A stretch of DNA of 64,000 nt from Helicobacter sp. MIT 05-5294 (GTDB lineage: Bacteria; Campylobacterota; Campylobacteria; Campylobacterales; Helicobacteraceae), in contig NZ_JRPA02000004.1 of NCBI RefSeq assembly GCF_000765675.1, positions 62,001 to 126,000 on the forward strand. The letters are read 5' to 3'. The notes below the pieces were generated by a model, which saw nothing but the letters and a program-made list of their open reading frames with translations, was not told where the DNA came from and ran no database searches. The position numbers were made by a program, and so were the translations under genes. Numbering within the stretch: the stretch's first letter is position 1; every line of letters starts with the position of its first letter. Positions 44,373 through 53,475 of this stretch are shown piece by piece.

Positions 44373-46430
44373 ATGACAACTACACTCCATACAAGCCCCT
44401 TTTTGCTTGAAATTGGCACAGAGGAACTCCCAGCACTTCCATTTTTGGCTGAATTGCCCAATATCAAGAATAAATTTCAAAAAATTTTAGAATCTCATCG
44501 TCTTCCTTGCAAATTTGACTTTTTCTATACACCGCGTCGCTTAAGTTTTATCGCGCTAGAATTCCCACAAATCCAAAATGCGCAAACACTAGAATTTTTT
44601 GGACCACCTTTAAATATTGCCTACAAAGACAATCAGCCCACTCCAGCGGCTTTAGGATTCTTCAAAAAATGCGGAATCTCACAAGAAGAAGTTACCACAA
44701 CCACAAAAGACGGCAAAGAGATTCTTTATTGTCAAAAACTCGCTCCACAAGCACCGGCAGTAGAGTTATTAGAGGAAATCATCAAAGAATTTTTAGAGTC
44801 TTTGAATTTTGGTAAAACAATGCGTTGGGGCAGCCTTAAGGATTCCTTTATCCGCCCTATTTCTTGGATTTTGTGTTTATTAGACAGCAAACGCGTCCCT
44901 CTAAAACTCTACGGCATAGAATCCCAAGCGCAGACTTTCGTGCATCGCAATGTCAGCTTTGAACCCTTTGAAGTAAAAAATATCCCAAATTACTTTGATA
45001 TTTTGTCTAATAATGGCGTTATTTTAGACCAAAACAAGCGCAGAGATAAAATTCTAACCGAGATTAAACAGATTGAAAAAACGCAAGGAATCCAAGTAGA
45101 AATAGATTCAGAATTATTAGATGAAATCGTAAGCATTACCGAATATCCCACCGCGCTTTTTGGCGAGTTTAGCGAACATTTCTTGGAGCTTCCCGCACCT
45201 TGTATCATCACTTCCATGAAAGTCAATCAACGCTATTTTGCAACCTACAAAGATAAGAATCTTTATTGCGGATTCGTGCTTGTCTCCAATAGCCTAGCAA
45301 AGGATTCTTCCGCTATTATAGAGGGGAATCTCAAAGTGCTTCGTGCACGACTAGAAGACGCGCTGTTTTTCTATCACAATGACTTAAAAACAGGATTCCA
45401 ACGCGAACGCCTCAAAGAAGTAACTTTCGTAGAGGGCTTAGGCTCTATGTGGGACAAAACGAATCGCGAATGCCAAATCGTCCAAATTTTAAGCCAAAGA
45501 TTCCAAAGCGAACTTACCGCACTAGAACCCAACCCCTCACTTTTAAGCGAAATCCTCAACCAAGCCGCAACGCTTAGCAAGGCGGATTTGATGAGCGAAA
45601 TGGTTTATGAATTTACCGAATTACAAGGCATTATGGGATATTACTATGCTAAAGCCTTGCGCTATGATGAAAGAGTAGCACTTGCAATCCAAGAACAATA
45701 TCTGCCAAACTCCGAAGAAAGTGCAATGCCCTCAAATCTCATCAGCGCGGTGATTGCACTCGCTTATAAGCTAGATAATCTTATGGGGCTTTTTAGTATT
45801 GGCAAAATCCCAAGCGGTTCGCGCGACCCCTTTGCGCTAAGACGCGCCGCTAATGGAGTGATTAAGATTATCTTGCATTTTAACTTGCCTTTTAATTTAA
45901 AAGAGATTTTAGAAAATCTTGCACCCTTTTATCAGCCCTTTACACTCCAAACACTAGAAAACTTCATTTTGGAGCGTTTGGATTCTATGCTGGACTTCAA
46001 CACTTCTCTTTTGCGCTCCGTTCTTGCCACAGGAGAGCGCGATTTGGTGCAAATCTTTCAAAAACTCACCGCGCTAGATTCCGCACTTAAGAATCAAGAT
46101 AAGAATCTCTTGTCCCAAACTTTCAAGCGACTTGCGAACATCACAAAAGAAGTGGATTTAAATTCTGCTTTGGATATTAAAGAAGACAAATTAATCGCCA
46201 CAGAAGAAACAGAACTCTATCAGGCATTTAACGCGTGTGCGCTAGATAAAAATGACTATACAACGCGCTTAAATTCACTCCTTGCGCTCAATCCGATTTT
46301 GGATAGATTCTTTGACAAAGTGCTTGTCAATGCCCCCGATGAGGATTTCAAAAACAATCGCAAACACCTTATTGCAAGGATTTACAAAGCGTTCTTGGAA
46401 ATTGCAGATATTAAAGAAATTAGCCTTTAG
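44373..46430 (+). CDS. glyS: Glycyl-tRNA synthetase beta subunit
   Basis: A 685-residue subunit of the alpha2beta2 bacterial enzyme, which charges tRNA-Gly. The N-terminus FLLEIGTEELPA is the family signature; the ITSMKVNQRYFA segment and the SGSRDPFALRRAANGVIKI region also match, and the C-terminus is a DALR-type anticodon-binding helical domain. The ATG at 44373 with GAGG upstream starts directly at the conserved N-terminus; the longer frame runs through the promoter. The alpha-subunit gene glyQ is not in the window. Confidence 0.96.
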   Translation: MTTTLHTSPFLLEIGTEELPALPFLAELPNIKNKFQKILESHRLPCKFDFFYTPRRLSFIALEFPQIQNAQTLEFFGPPLNIAYKDNQPTPAALGFFKKCGISQEEVTTTTKDGKEILYCQKLAPQAPAVELLEEIIKEFLESLNFGKTMRWGSLKDSFIRPISWILCLLDSKRVPLKLYGIESQAQTFVHRNVSFEPFEVKNIPNYFDILSNNGVILDQNKRRDKILTEIKQIEKTQGIQVEIDSELLDEIVSITEYPTALFGEFSEHFLELPAPCIITSMKVNQRYFATYKDKNLYCGFVLVSNSLAKDSSAIIEGNLKVLRARLEDALFFYHNDLKTGFQRERLKEVTFVEGLGSMWDKTNRECQIVQILSQRFQSELTALEPNPSLLSEILNQAATLSKADLMSEMVYEFTELQGIMGYYYAKALRYDERVALAIQEQYLPNSEESAMPSNLISAVIALAYKLDNLMGLFSIGKIPSGSRDPFALRRAANGVIKIILHFNLPFNLKEILENLAPFYQPFTLQTLENFILERLDSMLDFNTSLLRSVLATGERDLVQIFQKLTALDSALKNQDKNLLSQTFKRLANITKEVDLNSALDIKEDKLIATEETELYQAFNACALDKNDYTTRLNSLLALNPILDRFFDKVLVNAPDEDFKNNRKHLIARIYKAFLEIADIKEISL

Positions 46431-46438
46431 GATTGATT

Positions 46439-47149
46439 TTGCGGGAATTTTCTAAGATTGAAGTTGAAAAAATCAAACAAGCCATAGAATCCAAAAAACA
46501 AAGCTTTCCTCAAGATTGGCTTGGACGCGCACTTGCTTATACACCCTATCAACCCCGCACTTTATGCCTAAATCGTGCAGAATCCACAGAATCTAAGGCA
46601 AATTGCCAAGATTCCAAAGACTGCGGAGATTCTAGCATTCCATGCCTTTATCGTTTCTCTCAAAGCTTTCTTGCACAAACAGATTCCAACCCCAAATCTA
46701 TCTTGCAAATCGCCAAAAACTACGAGAATCTCGCAAAAGGCTTTTTAGTAGAATCCTTAGAGATTCTGACCTTTATTCGCCGCTATGTTCAAACTCCTTT
46801 GATTTATGATTTTCTTATTTTGGATTCCTATCAACTCTTAGAATCCCTTGTATATGGCGCGGACGCTGTGATTTTAACCCCAAAATTTTTCACTCAAAAA
46901 GAACTTAGGGATTTAAGCGAATATGCGCTCAAAATCGGGCTAGAGAGAATCTTTCGCATAGATTCCAAAGAAGATTTGACAAAATCCATTTTCGCACAAG
47001 CAGATTTTTTGGATTTGGATTCCAACTTTTCCTTAATCCCGCTCATTCCAAACGGCAAAATCCTTTTAAGTGAGATTCCAGAAGATTTAGCCCAATCCGC
47101 ACAACCAAGCCTTTTAAATGCACTTGATGCAAGAATCTTGGCGTTATAA
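46439..47149 (+). CDS. TrpC-like protein lacking catalytic residues
   Basis: A 236-residue protein with the outline of indole-3-glycerol phosphate synthase: helix FSKIEVEKIKQAIESKK at the start, LEILTFIRRYVQTPLIYDFLILDSYQLLE and GADAVILTPKFFTQKELRDLSEYALKIGLERIF. The catalytic Lys of the LRKDFI motif is replaced (IYDFLI), and the NNRDL and ESG motifs are not recognisable. It is thus probably not an active TrpC. The TTG at 46439 is chosen because AGGA sits 6 nt before it. It follows glyS closely and is likely co-transcribed. The role is unknown. Confidence 0.65.
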   Translation: MREFSKIEVEKIKQAIESKKQSFPQDWLGRALAYTPYQPRTLCLNRAESTESKANCQDSKDCGDSSIPCLYRFSQSFLAQTDSNPKSILQIAKNYENLAKGFLVESLEILTFIRRYVQTPLIYDFLILDSYQLLESLVYGADAVILTPKFFTQKELRDLSEYALKIGLERIFRIDSKEDLTKSIFAQADFLDLDSNFSLIPLIPNGKILLSEIPEDLAQSAQPSLLNALDARILAL

Positions 47150-47300
47150 AACCACTAAAGAAATTAAAATCTTCATTGGAATATTTTATAGTGTTTGGGC
47201 GTAAAATCAGATAGAAAAATATTTTTTAAGTAATTATTTAGAAATTTTTAGTTAAAAAGCCCCTTTTGAATTTTATCAACTTAAATTTATGGAGCAACCT

Positions 47301-47558
47301 ATGTCTTTGATGATCAATGAAGAATGTATTGCATGTGATGCCTGTCGCGAAGAATGCCCAAATGAAGCGATTGAAGAGGGAGATCCTTACTACGCCATAG
47401 ACCCTGAACGCTGCACAGAATGCTATGGATTCTACGATGAACCCGCTTGTCTCTCTGTTTGTCCCGTAGATGCGATTGTTTCCGACCCTGATAATGTGGA
47501 AACCTTAGAAGAGCTAAAATTCAAACATTCCCAACTTCATCAAGAAGATTTAAGGTAA
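47301..47558 (+). CDS. fdxA: Ferredoxin, 2[4Fe-4S] YfhL type
   Basis: An 85-residue electron carrier with two cluster motifs: CIACDACREEC and CTECYGFYDEPACLSVC, where the second has the longer eight-residue insertion of YfhL/Alv-type ferredoxins. The Cys residues lead to two [4Fe-4S] clusters with low potentials. The ATG at 47301 (MSLMINEE) is preferred, with GGAG 8 nt before it; the ATG at 47289 overlaps this site. H. pylori fdxA is beside gppA, as here. Confidence 0.93.
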   Translation: MSLMINEECIACDACREECPNEAIEEGDPYYAIDPERCTECYGFYDEPACLSVCPVDAIVSDPDNVETLEELKFKHSQLHQEDLR

Positions 47559-47563
47559 AGAAA

Positions 47564-49048
47564 TTGGCAAAAATTACCGCAATCATTGATATTGGCTCAA
47601 ACTCCGCAAGAATGGCAATTTTTGAAAAAACAAGCCATTTGGGATTCCATTTACTCTATGAAGCTAAAAGCAAAGTCCGAATCTCCGAATCCACTTACGA
47701 ACATCAAGGTTATCTACAACCTAAACCAATGGAACGAGCGATTTGTGCTTTAAAGGATTTTTTGTGGATTGCCAAATCCCACAAAGCGCGTAAGATTCTA
47801 TGTGTCGCAACTTCGGCAGTGCGTGATGCGCCCAATAAAGCAGAGTTTTTAAAACTCGCAAGAGAAATCGGGCTAAAAATCAAAGTTATTACAGGAGAGC
47901 AAGAAGCGTATTTTGGCGCATTAAGTGCGCTTAATCTGCTTTCTTATCGTGAGGGGCTAACGATTGATATTGGCGGAGGTAGCACAGAATGCGCTTTGAT
48001 AGAAAACTGCAAAGTCATTGACAAAATCTCGCTTAATATCGGAACAATTCGTTTAAAAGAATTATTTTTTGACAAGGGTGATTTAAAGGGTGCAATTGCA
48101 TTTGTCCAGCAAACCCTCGCACAAATGCCGCCCCACTTTCGCCATAAGCGTATTTTTGGAATCGGAGGCACTGCAAGAGCACTAAGCAAAACGATTCAAA
48201 AGAAAACCGACTATCCGCTAGATACTCTACACGCTTTTGAATACGACTTCCAAGCACACACTGAATTTTTCCGCCAAATCTACACTGCAAAGCCCGATGA
48301 ATTGCTAAGTTTAGGTATTAAAGAAGATAGGATTGATTCCATACAAGGTGGCGCACTCATCTTTCACCTTGCCTTGCTTAGTTTTAAAGCTTCAAGCGTT
48401 GTTACAAGCGGAGTTGGGGTGCGCGAGGGTGTGTTTTTAGAAGATTTATTACGCCACGAAAATGGGCATTTTCCTCCAAATTTCAATCCTAGTGTGCGGA
48501 ATCTAAAAGACCGCTTCATTCGCGACTTTAAAAAATCCAATTTGCAAAGAACTCTTGCATTAAGGCTTTTTGAAGCGCAAAAACCCCATTCACTCCTTAG
48601 CGATTCTTATCATCAGCATTTGGGCATTAGCGCGGAATTGTGCAATATCGGAATCGCGCTGAATTTCTACGAAAAAAGTCATCATGGCAATTACCTTTTA
48701 TTTCACGCACTCAATTATGGTTTAAGCCATCAAGACCGCTTACTGATTGCTACTCTTGTGCGATTTTCCACTAAGAAGATTCCGGATTCTTTGGAATATG
48801 CCAATTTATTGCCCGATTTAAAAACCCTTAGGATTCTTAGCTTTTTTGTCGGGCTTTGCGAGATTTTAAGCCAAAACCAAACCCCCAAAGCATTTGGATT
48901 TGATTTTGTTTTGAAAAACCAAGAATTTACTTTGCAAATCTCACACCCCAATCCCTCCTATCTTGTGCGTGAGCAAATTGCAAAATTGATTCTCCCCAAT
49001 CCAATCACAAAAATTATATTTGCTTCGTCGCAAAACCCTTTAAAATGA
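47564..49048 (+). CDS. gppA: Ppx/GppA-family phosphatase
   Basis: A 494-residue exopolyphosphatase/guanosine pentaphosphatase. The actin-like ATPase fold shows IDIGSNSARMAIF, ATSAVRDAPN, TGEQEAYFG and IDIGGGSTE; the C-terminal half is a helical HD-like region. It probably hydrolyses pppGpp or polyphosphate, helping set the stringent response. It starts at TTG 47564 with AAGGTAAAG before it, 5 nt after the ferredoxin stop. The next gene starts 4 nt after its stop. Confidence 0.93.
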   Translation: MAKITAIIDIGSNSARMAIFEKTSHLGFHLLYEAKSKVRISESTYEHQGYLQPKPMERAICALKDFLWIAKSHKARKILCVATSAVRDAPNKAEFLKLAREIGLKIKVITGEQEAYFGALSALNLLSYREGLTIDIGGGSTECALIENCKVIDKISLNIGTIRLKELFFDKGDLKGAIAFVQQTLAQMPPHFRHKRIFGIGGTARALSKTIQKKTDYPLDTLHAFEYDFQAHTEFFRQIYTAKPDELLSLGIKEDRIDSIQGGALIFHLALLSFKASSVVTSGVGVREGVFLEDLLRHENGHFPPNFNPSVRNLKDRFIRDFKKSNLQRTLALRLFEAQKPHSLLSDSYHQHLGISAELCNIGIALNFYEKSHHGNYLLFHALNYGLSHQDRLLIATLVRFSTKKIPDSLEYANLLPDLKTLRILSFFVGLCEILSQNQTPKAFGFDFVLKNQEFTLQISHPNPSYLVREQIAKLILPNPITKIIFASSQNPLK

Positions 49049-49052
49049 GCTC

Positions 49053-50069
49053 ATGAAAACTCCTCTTAAAATCGCTATTATTCGTTTGAGCTCATTAGGG
49101 GATATTATCCATAGTGCAAGTGTCTTGCCACTGCTTTTGGAATCCCTAAAAGCAACCTATGAAGTAACTTTGCATTGGTATGTTGATAGCATTTTTGGTG
49201 AGATTTTAGAGGATTCACCTTGCATTGATAAACTCATCGCATTGCCACTCAAACGCGCAATTGCGTCCAAAGATTTCCAATGTCTCCGAAGCATTTATCG
49301 CACACTCAAACAAGAATCGTATGATGTCGCGCTAGACTTGCAGGGTTTGCTAAAGTCTGCTTTGGTTAGCAAACTCTTAAGGACGAATAAAATCGTAGGC
49401 TTCCAACAAACCAAAGAATCCCTTGCAACTCTATTTTACAACCAAAAGATTCCCATTTCCTATGAAGAGCATATTTTGTTGCGCAATGCCACTTTGGCAT
49501 TAGGTGCGTTTAGAATAAATCCCCCCTCTTTGGAATCCCTAAAAAATCCTCAATGCTTTTTGGGATTCCAAAACACGCCTTTACCCTTTGAATTGCCACA
49601 GGGCAAAAAGATTCTGTGCGTGCTAGAAACCTCCAAACCCAACAAGACTTATCCTTTGGAATCTTTCGTCGCCCTTGCTTCGCTTTTAAATACCAAAGGT
49701 TGGATTCCGCTTTTTTTAAGTCGCTTTCGCTTAGAGATTCCAAATCCCAAAAACGCGCAATTCCAAAGCATTAACAATCTCACTCTAAATCGTGTTAAAA
49801 CGCTTGTGGCGCAGATGGATTTAGTCATTGGTGGGGATACAGGCATTACACATCTTGCGTGGGCATTGCATCGCCCCTCAATTACATTATTTGGCGCGAC
49901 CCCACCGCAGAGATTCAACCTCCACACTCCGCATAATCTTTATCTAAGTGCAAACCCAAAGGCGAATTATCAAAAAGATGATTTTAGCATTCGCGAGATT
50001 CTGCCAAATAGCTTATATGAGCTTGTTTGCGAATTGCTTGTCAATCAAGATTCAAAAGAAGCATTATGA
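49053..50069 (+). CDS. waaC: LPS heptosyltransferase I
   Basis: A 338-residue GT9 enzyme adding the first heptose to Kdo of the LPS inner core. The start KIAIIRLSSLGDIIHSASVLP is typical, and IGGDTGITHLAWALHRPSITLFGATPP is the donor-binding segment. It is cytosolic, at the inner membrane face. It sits after gppA and overlaps the acyltransferase gene by 4 nt (ATGA), as in H. pylori HP0278-HP0280 from memory. Confidence 0.93.
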   Translation: MKTPLKIAIIRLSSLGDIIHSASVLPLLLESLKATYEVTLHWYVDSIFGEILEDSPCIDKLIALPLKRAIASKDFQCLRSIYRTLKQESYDVALDLQGLLKSALVSKLLRTNKIVGFQQTKESLATLFYNQKIPISYEEHILLRNATLALGAFRINPPSLESLKNPQCFLGFQNTPLPFELPQGKKILCVLETSKPNKTYPLESFVALASLLNTKGWIPLFLSRFRLEIPNPKNAQFQSINNLTLNRVKTLVAQMDLVIGGDTGITHLAWALHRPSITLFGATPPQRFNLHTPHNLYLSANPKANYQKDDFSIREILPNSLYELVCELLVNQDSKEAL

Positions 50070-50998
50070 AAATTCTACAAAATCTCAAAAAAACGCTGTT
50101 TTTTTCTAGCTTAGAGCTATTGGGCTATTTCTTTTTATATATGCCTCATTTTTTGCGTTTTAATCTCGCAAAAGGAATCGCGTTTGTCTTGTATTTGTTG
50201 GATTCTAGGCGCAAATTTGATTTATTCGCAAACCTTGATTTTGCCTATGGCGAATCTCTGTCCAAAGCGCAAAAACACGAGGTTCTTAAAACTAACTACC
50301 TTAATCTTGTTTATAATTCTATTGCCTTTTTTATGCTCTCTGTTAGCAAAAAGCAGCATATTGTGCAAATGACTTGCTTTGAAAATCCAGAAATCGTTGA
50401 ATCCTTGCTCCAAAAAGGCGAAAAAATCATTTTTGTTACCGGACATTATGGGAATTGGGAATACACAACTCCGGCATTTTCTTGCCATTTTAACCACCCT
50501 ATTGTTGCAATTGCGAGACCCACAAAAAACGATTTGTTTGATAGCTATCTTTCCAAAACGCGCTCAAGGTTTCAAATCAAAATATTAGACAAAAAAGGCG
50601 CAATGCTGGGAATCGTCAAGGCACTGAATAAAACTAAAGTTGTCGGGGCGGTAACCGACCAAAACACCGCTAGGAAAGAGGGGCTTTTGGTAAAATTTTT
50701 TGATAAAAATGTCCGCCATACTCCTTTTGCCTCCATTTTAGCTTTAAAATACAATGCGAAAATCGTCCATGCTTTTGCGCACTATTCTAAAGACTACCGC
50801 CAAATCCTCATTAAGATTCTGCCTCCTATTGCATTTCAAGAAACAGGGGATTTAGAAGCGGATATTCAGAGTTTAACGCAAATCCAAAGCGATATTTTAG
50901 AACAAGTAATCCGTGAAAATCCCAAAGAATGGCTATGGTTCCACAAAAAATTTAAAAATCAATACAAACATATTTACCAAAATAAGGAGAGGCGATGA
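50066..50998 (+). CDS. lpxL: Lipid A secondary acyltransferase (LpxL/HtrB family)
   Basis: A 310-residue LpxL/HtrB-type enzyme. The N-terminal helix near LELLGYFFLYMPHF anchors it in the membrane, and TGHYGNWEY carries the HxxxxE catalytic pair of the family. It transfers an acyl chain from acyl-ACP to the Kdo-lipid A precursor. The start is the ATG overlapping the waaC stop; the longer frame runs back into waaC. It overlaps the next heptosyltransferase by 4 nt. H. pylori has a single secondary acyl chain, and this may be the enzyme concerned. Confidence 0.9.
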   Translation: MKILQNLKKTLFFSSLELLGYFFLYMPHFLRFNLAKGIAFVLYLLDSRRKFDLFANLDFAYGESLSKAQKHEVLKTNYLNLVYNSIAFFMLSVSKKQHIVQMTCFENPEIVESLLQKGEKIIFVTGHYGNWEYTTPAFSCHFNHPIVAIARPTKNDLFDSYLSKTRSRFQIKILDKKGAMLGIVKALNKTKVVGAVTDQNTARKEGLLVKFFDKNVRHTPFASILALKYNAKIVHAFAHYSKDYRQILIKILPPIAFQETGDLEADIQSLTQIQSDILEQVIRENPKEWLWFHKKFKNQYKHIYQNKERR

Positions 50999-52062
50999 AA
51001 ATCTTGATTATAAAGCTCAATAAAATCGGTGATGTCTTGCTAACAAGTCCGCTTTTCCCGAACCTTAAAGCGCATTTTGGTGAAGATTGCATAATAGATA
51101 TGCTTGTAAATTATGGCACACAAGGAATCTTAAGCCATCAATTTGTGCGCAAAATCCATACCTTAAAGCGTCTCAAAAACCCTTTGCAAAAACTCTACAC
51201 AGAAATTTCGCTTCTAAGTGCAATTTATCACGAAAGATATGATCTTGTCATAGGATTGACTAGTGGGGAACGCACTGCTTTTTTAAGTCTTTGGAGTGGT
51301 GCAAAGATTCGCGTAGGATTTCCTCCTCGCAGCTTTTGGGCAAAAAACATCTATACACACCCGCTAACCGCCAAAGGAGGACAACATACAATTGATTATA
51401 ATTTATTGGCACTCCAAGCACTTAGGATTCCAATCCTAGAAAAACGCGTAACCGCTTCAAGGATGGAATCCTGTGATAAATTTGCCAATTTGCCCAAACA
51501 CTTCATTCATTTGCATTGTTTTAGTAGTTGGTTTTTTAAAAATTTAGGAGATGATTTTTGCGCTAAGCTAATAGACTTGATTTGGAAAACTTACCAAATC
51601 CCTTGCGTTCTAACTGCTTCAAGCGATCCAAGAGAGGGCGAGAAACTCCAAGCAATCTTAAAACTCACCACCACAAAGCCACTTTACTTTAATGGCAATC
51701 TCTCGCTATCTGAAGTTTCCTTGCTAAACTCCAAAGCCCTTGCATTCGTCGGCGTAGATACCGGCATTATGCACTTAAGCGCGTCAAATGATATTCCAAC
51801 CTTTGCATTCTTTGGTCCCTCTGCGCCCAACACTTGGGGTCCATGGGATAATACATTAATGGAATCTGGTTATACTGCGACAAAAGGAATCCAAAAAATG
51901 GGCAAACACTGCGTTTATCAAGAATCCCTAGATTGCATTCCTTGCGGGAGAGATGGTTGCAATGGAAGCAAAAAAAGCGATTGTCTGCTAAGCAAATTAA
52001 ACGAGGAACGCGCCTTGCAAACTTTGGCTAATTTTCTCTCCCCACTAATGCCTACAAACTAA
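50995..52062 (+). CDS. Heptosyltransferase (GT9 family, WaaF/WaaQ-like)
   Basis: A 355-residue GT9 glycosyltransferase. The N-terminus ILIIKLNKIGDVLLTSPLFPNL is typical, and VGVDTGIMHLSASNDIPTFAFFGPSAPNTWGP is the donor-site region. The C-terminus has a cluster of Cys (CVYQESLDCIPCGRDGCNGSKKSDC), seen in WaaF/WaaQ relatives. It probably adds a later heptose to the LPS core; which linkage is unclear. It follows lpxL with an ATGA overlap. Its end overlaps the convergent YedF-like gene by 11 nt. Confidence 0.85.
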   Translation: MKILIIKLNKIGDVLLTSPLFPNLKAHFGEDCIIDMLVNYGTQGILSHQFVRKIHTLKRLKNPLQKLYTEISLLSAIYHERYDLVIGLTSGERTAFLSLWSGAKIRVGFPPRSFWAKNIYTHPLTAKGGQHTIDYNLLALQALRIPILEKRVTASRMESCDKFANLPKHFIHLHCFSSWFFKNLGDDFCAKLIDLIWKTYQIPCVLTASSDPREGEKLQAILKLTTTKPLYFNGNLSLSEVSLLNSKALAFVGVDTGIMHLSASNDIPTFAFFGPSAPNTWGPWDNTLMESGYTATKGIQKMGKHCVYQESLDCIPCGRDGCNGSKKSDCLLSKLNEERALQTLANFLSPLMPTN

Positions 52063-52384
52063 CCACATTTTGCGCGTTTAAAAGTGCGTGGATTGTGCCT
52101 TGCATATTACCAACATTGCCGACTTTTAGCTTCTCTAACACATTAAAATACCCTAAACAAGTTTGACAAGCATAGATTTTGACCCCTTTTTCTTCTAAGC
52201 GTTTTAAAACCTCTATCCCCTCCGCGTTTGTTGTCGCAAGTAATACCGCACGATTAAGCAAATAAATCTCTTCAAAAGGCGTTTGTGTCGTAAGCAATGT
52301 GCTTAAAAAACTCATCACCAATTTATGCCCAAGCTCACCCTTCTCTCCAATTGCATCGTTTGTAAGCAACAAAACTTTATTCAT
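52052..52384 (-). CDS. DsrE-family protein, YedF-like
   Basis: A 110-residue DsrE/DsrF-fold protein: KVLLLTNDAIGEKGELGHKLVMSFL, an inner VLLATTNAEGIEVLKRLEEKG and ACQTCLGYF with two Cys. It matches the C-terminal domain of YedF, a sulfurtransferase-like protein linked to selenium metabolism, but has no TusA domain. This fits the presence of MnmH later in the window. The start overlaps the tilS stop in ATGA, so translation is coupled with tilS. Confidence 0.8.
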   Translation of the reverse strand: MNKVLLLTNDAIGEKGELGHKLVMSFLSTLLTTQTPFEEIYLLNRAVLLATTNAEGIEVLKRLEEKGVKIYACQTCLGYFNVLEKLKVGNVGNMQGTIHALLNAQNVVSL

Positions 52385-53475
52385 TCTTTCTCCTTTGTTT
52401 TTGGGATTTTATCTAAAATTTTTTGTTCTAATCCTAAATTTGCCGCCTTAAACAAAAAGATTCTAAATCGTTTTGGAATCCAAAGCTTACGATATTTCTC
52501 ACGCACAGCCTTTGGGATTACTAAAGATTCTTGCAAATCAGGAGAAAAAAATATTCTATTATTTCGTTTTTCTATCGCGATTCTTGCCTGAAAAACAAAA
52601 GAAAACTCTTCTTTTCCCAAAGCCTCTTTTAGCTCCAATCTCTGCGGACGCGAAAGCAGGATTCCACATTCTTTGCATACCTCATCTATCGCTTCTATTT
52701 GCTGTGGTATTCCTTGCAAAGATTCTAAGGAAAGCACGCAAAATTTGCCTAAAGTTAAAATCTCGAAAATCTCACCCTTAAGCGGATTACACCCCAAATC
52801 CTCTTCTAACAACCTTAAGCTAAAGGAGATTCCACTTTGAAATTCCTCCAATAGTGCGTTAGAATACTTCTCCCTAAAGTAATTGCGCTTCAATCCCATA
52901 TTGCTATTACTAGAATCTTCAAAATAAAAAATTTGATGTTCTGTCAAGCATTGGAGGATTTGCGCACGGCTAACCTGCCACAAAGGACGCACGATGAAGT
53001 AAAAAATCTCCTTATAATTGCTATCAAGATTCCTTGCCAAAACTCTTTTGCTTTGGGGAGAAAGTCGCATTTTAGATAGGCTTGTTCCTTTGCAAAACTG
53101 CATTAAAAACCACTCTAATGAATCATTCAGCTGGTGGGCTAAAATCAAGTTTGTATAGCCAAATTGAGCGATGAGTTCTTCAAAAAACCCATAACGAAAC
53201 TGACGCGCATTGCTTTCAAAGTTTGCTTGTATCTTAGGCGCATATTGGATAAAACACTGCCTTTTATCCCTAAAGCACAAGTTTTGCGCATAGGAGACTT
53301 CAAGGCTAGATTGTCTCCTTAAACCATAATCCACAATCGCCACATCAAAGGGGATTCCATTTTTTTTTAGTAAGAAATACAAGGCACTAGAATCCACTCC
53401 GCCCGAGAAAGCTAAGAGATTCCGACCATTTTTAAGAAGTTCTAAAAAATCTAGCTTAATCTCCAAATCATACAT
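52381..53475 (-). CDS. tilS: tRNA(Ile)-lysidine synthetase
   Basis: A 364-residue ATP-PPi-type enzyme that converts C34 of tRNA-Ile(CAU) to lysidine, an essential modification. The PP-loop is FSGGVDSSALYFLL (near 22-35); AHQLNDSLEW and the CKGTSLSKMRL segment follow. The C-terminal substrate-binding part is short, as in other Helicobacter TilS proteins. The ATG at 53475 overlaps the rimO stop by 8 nt; an earlier GTG/TTG-type start would run into rimO. Confidence 0.93.
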   Translation of the reverse strand: MYDLEIKLDFLELLKNGRNLLAFSGGVDSSALYFLLKKNGIPFDVAIVDYGLRRQSSLEVSYAQNLCFRDKRQCFIQYAPKIQANFESNARQFRYGFFEELIAQFGYTNLILAHQLNDSLEWFLMQFCKGTSLSKMRLSPQSKRVLARNLDSNYKEIFYFIVRPLWQVSRAQILQCLTEHQIFYFEDSSNSNMGLKRNYFREKYSNALLEEFQSGISFSLRLLEEDLGCNPLKGEIFEILTLGKFCVLSLESLQGIPQQIEAIDEVCKECGILLSRPQRLELKEALGKEEFSFVFQARIAIEKRNNRIFFSPDLQESLVIPKAVREKYRKLWIPKRFRIFLFKAANLGLEQKILDKIPKTKEKE

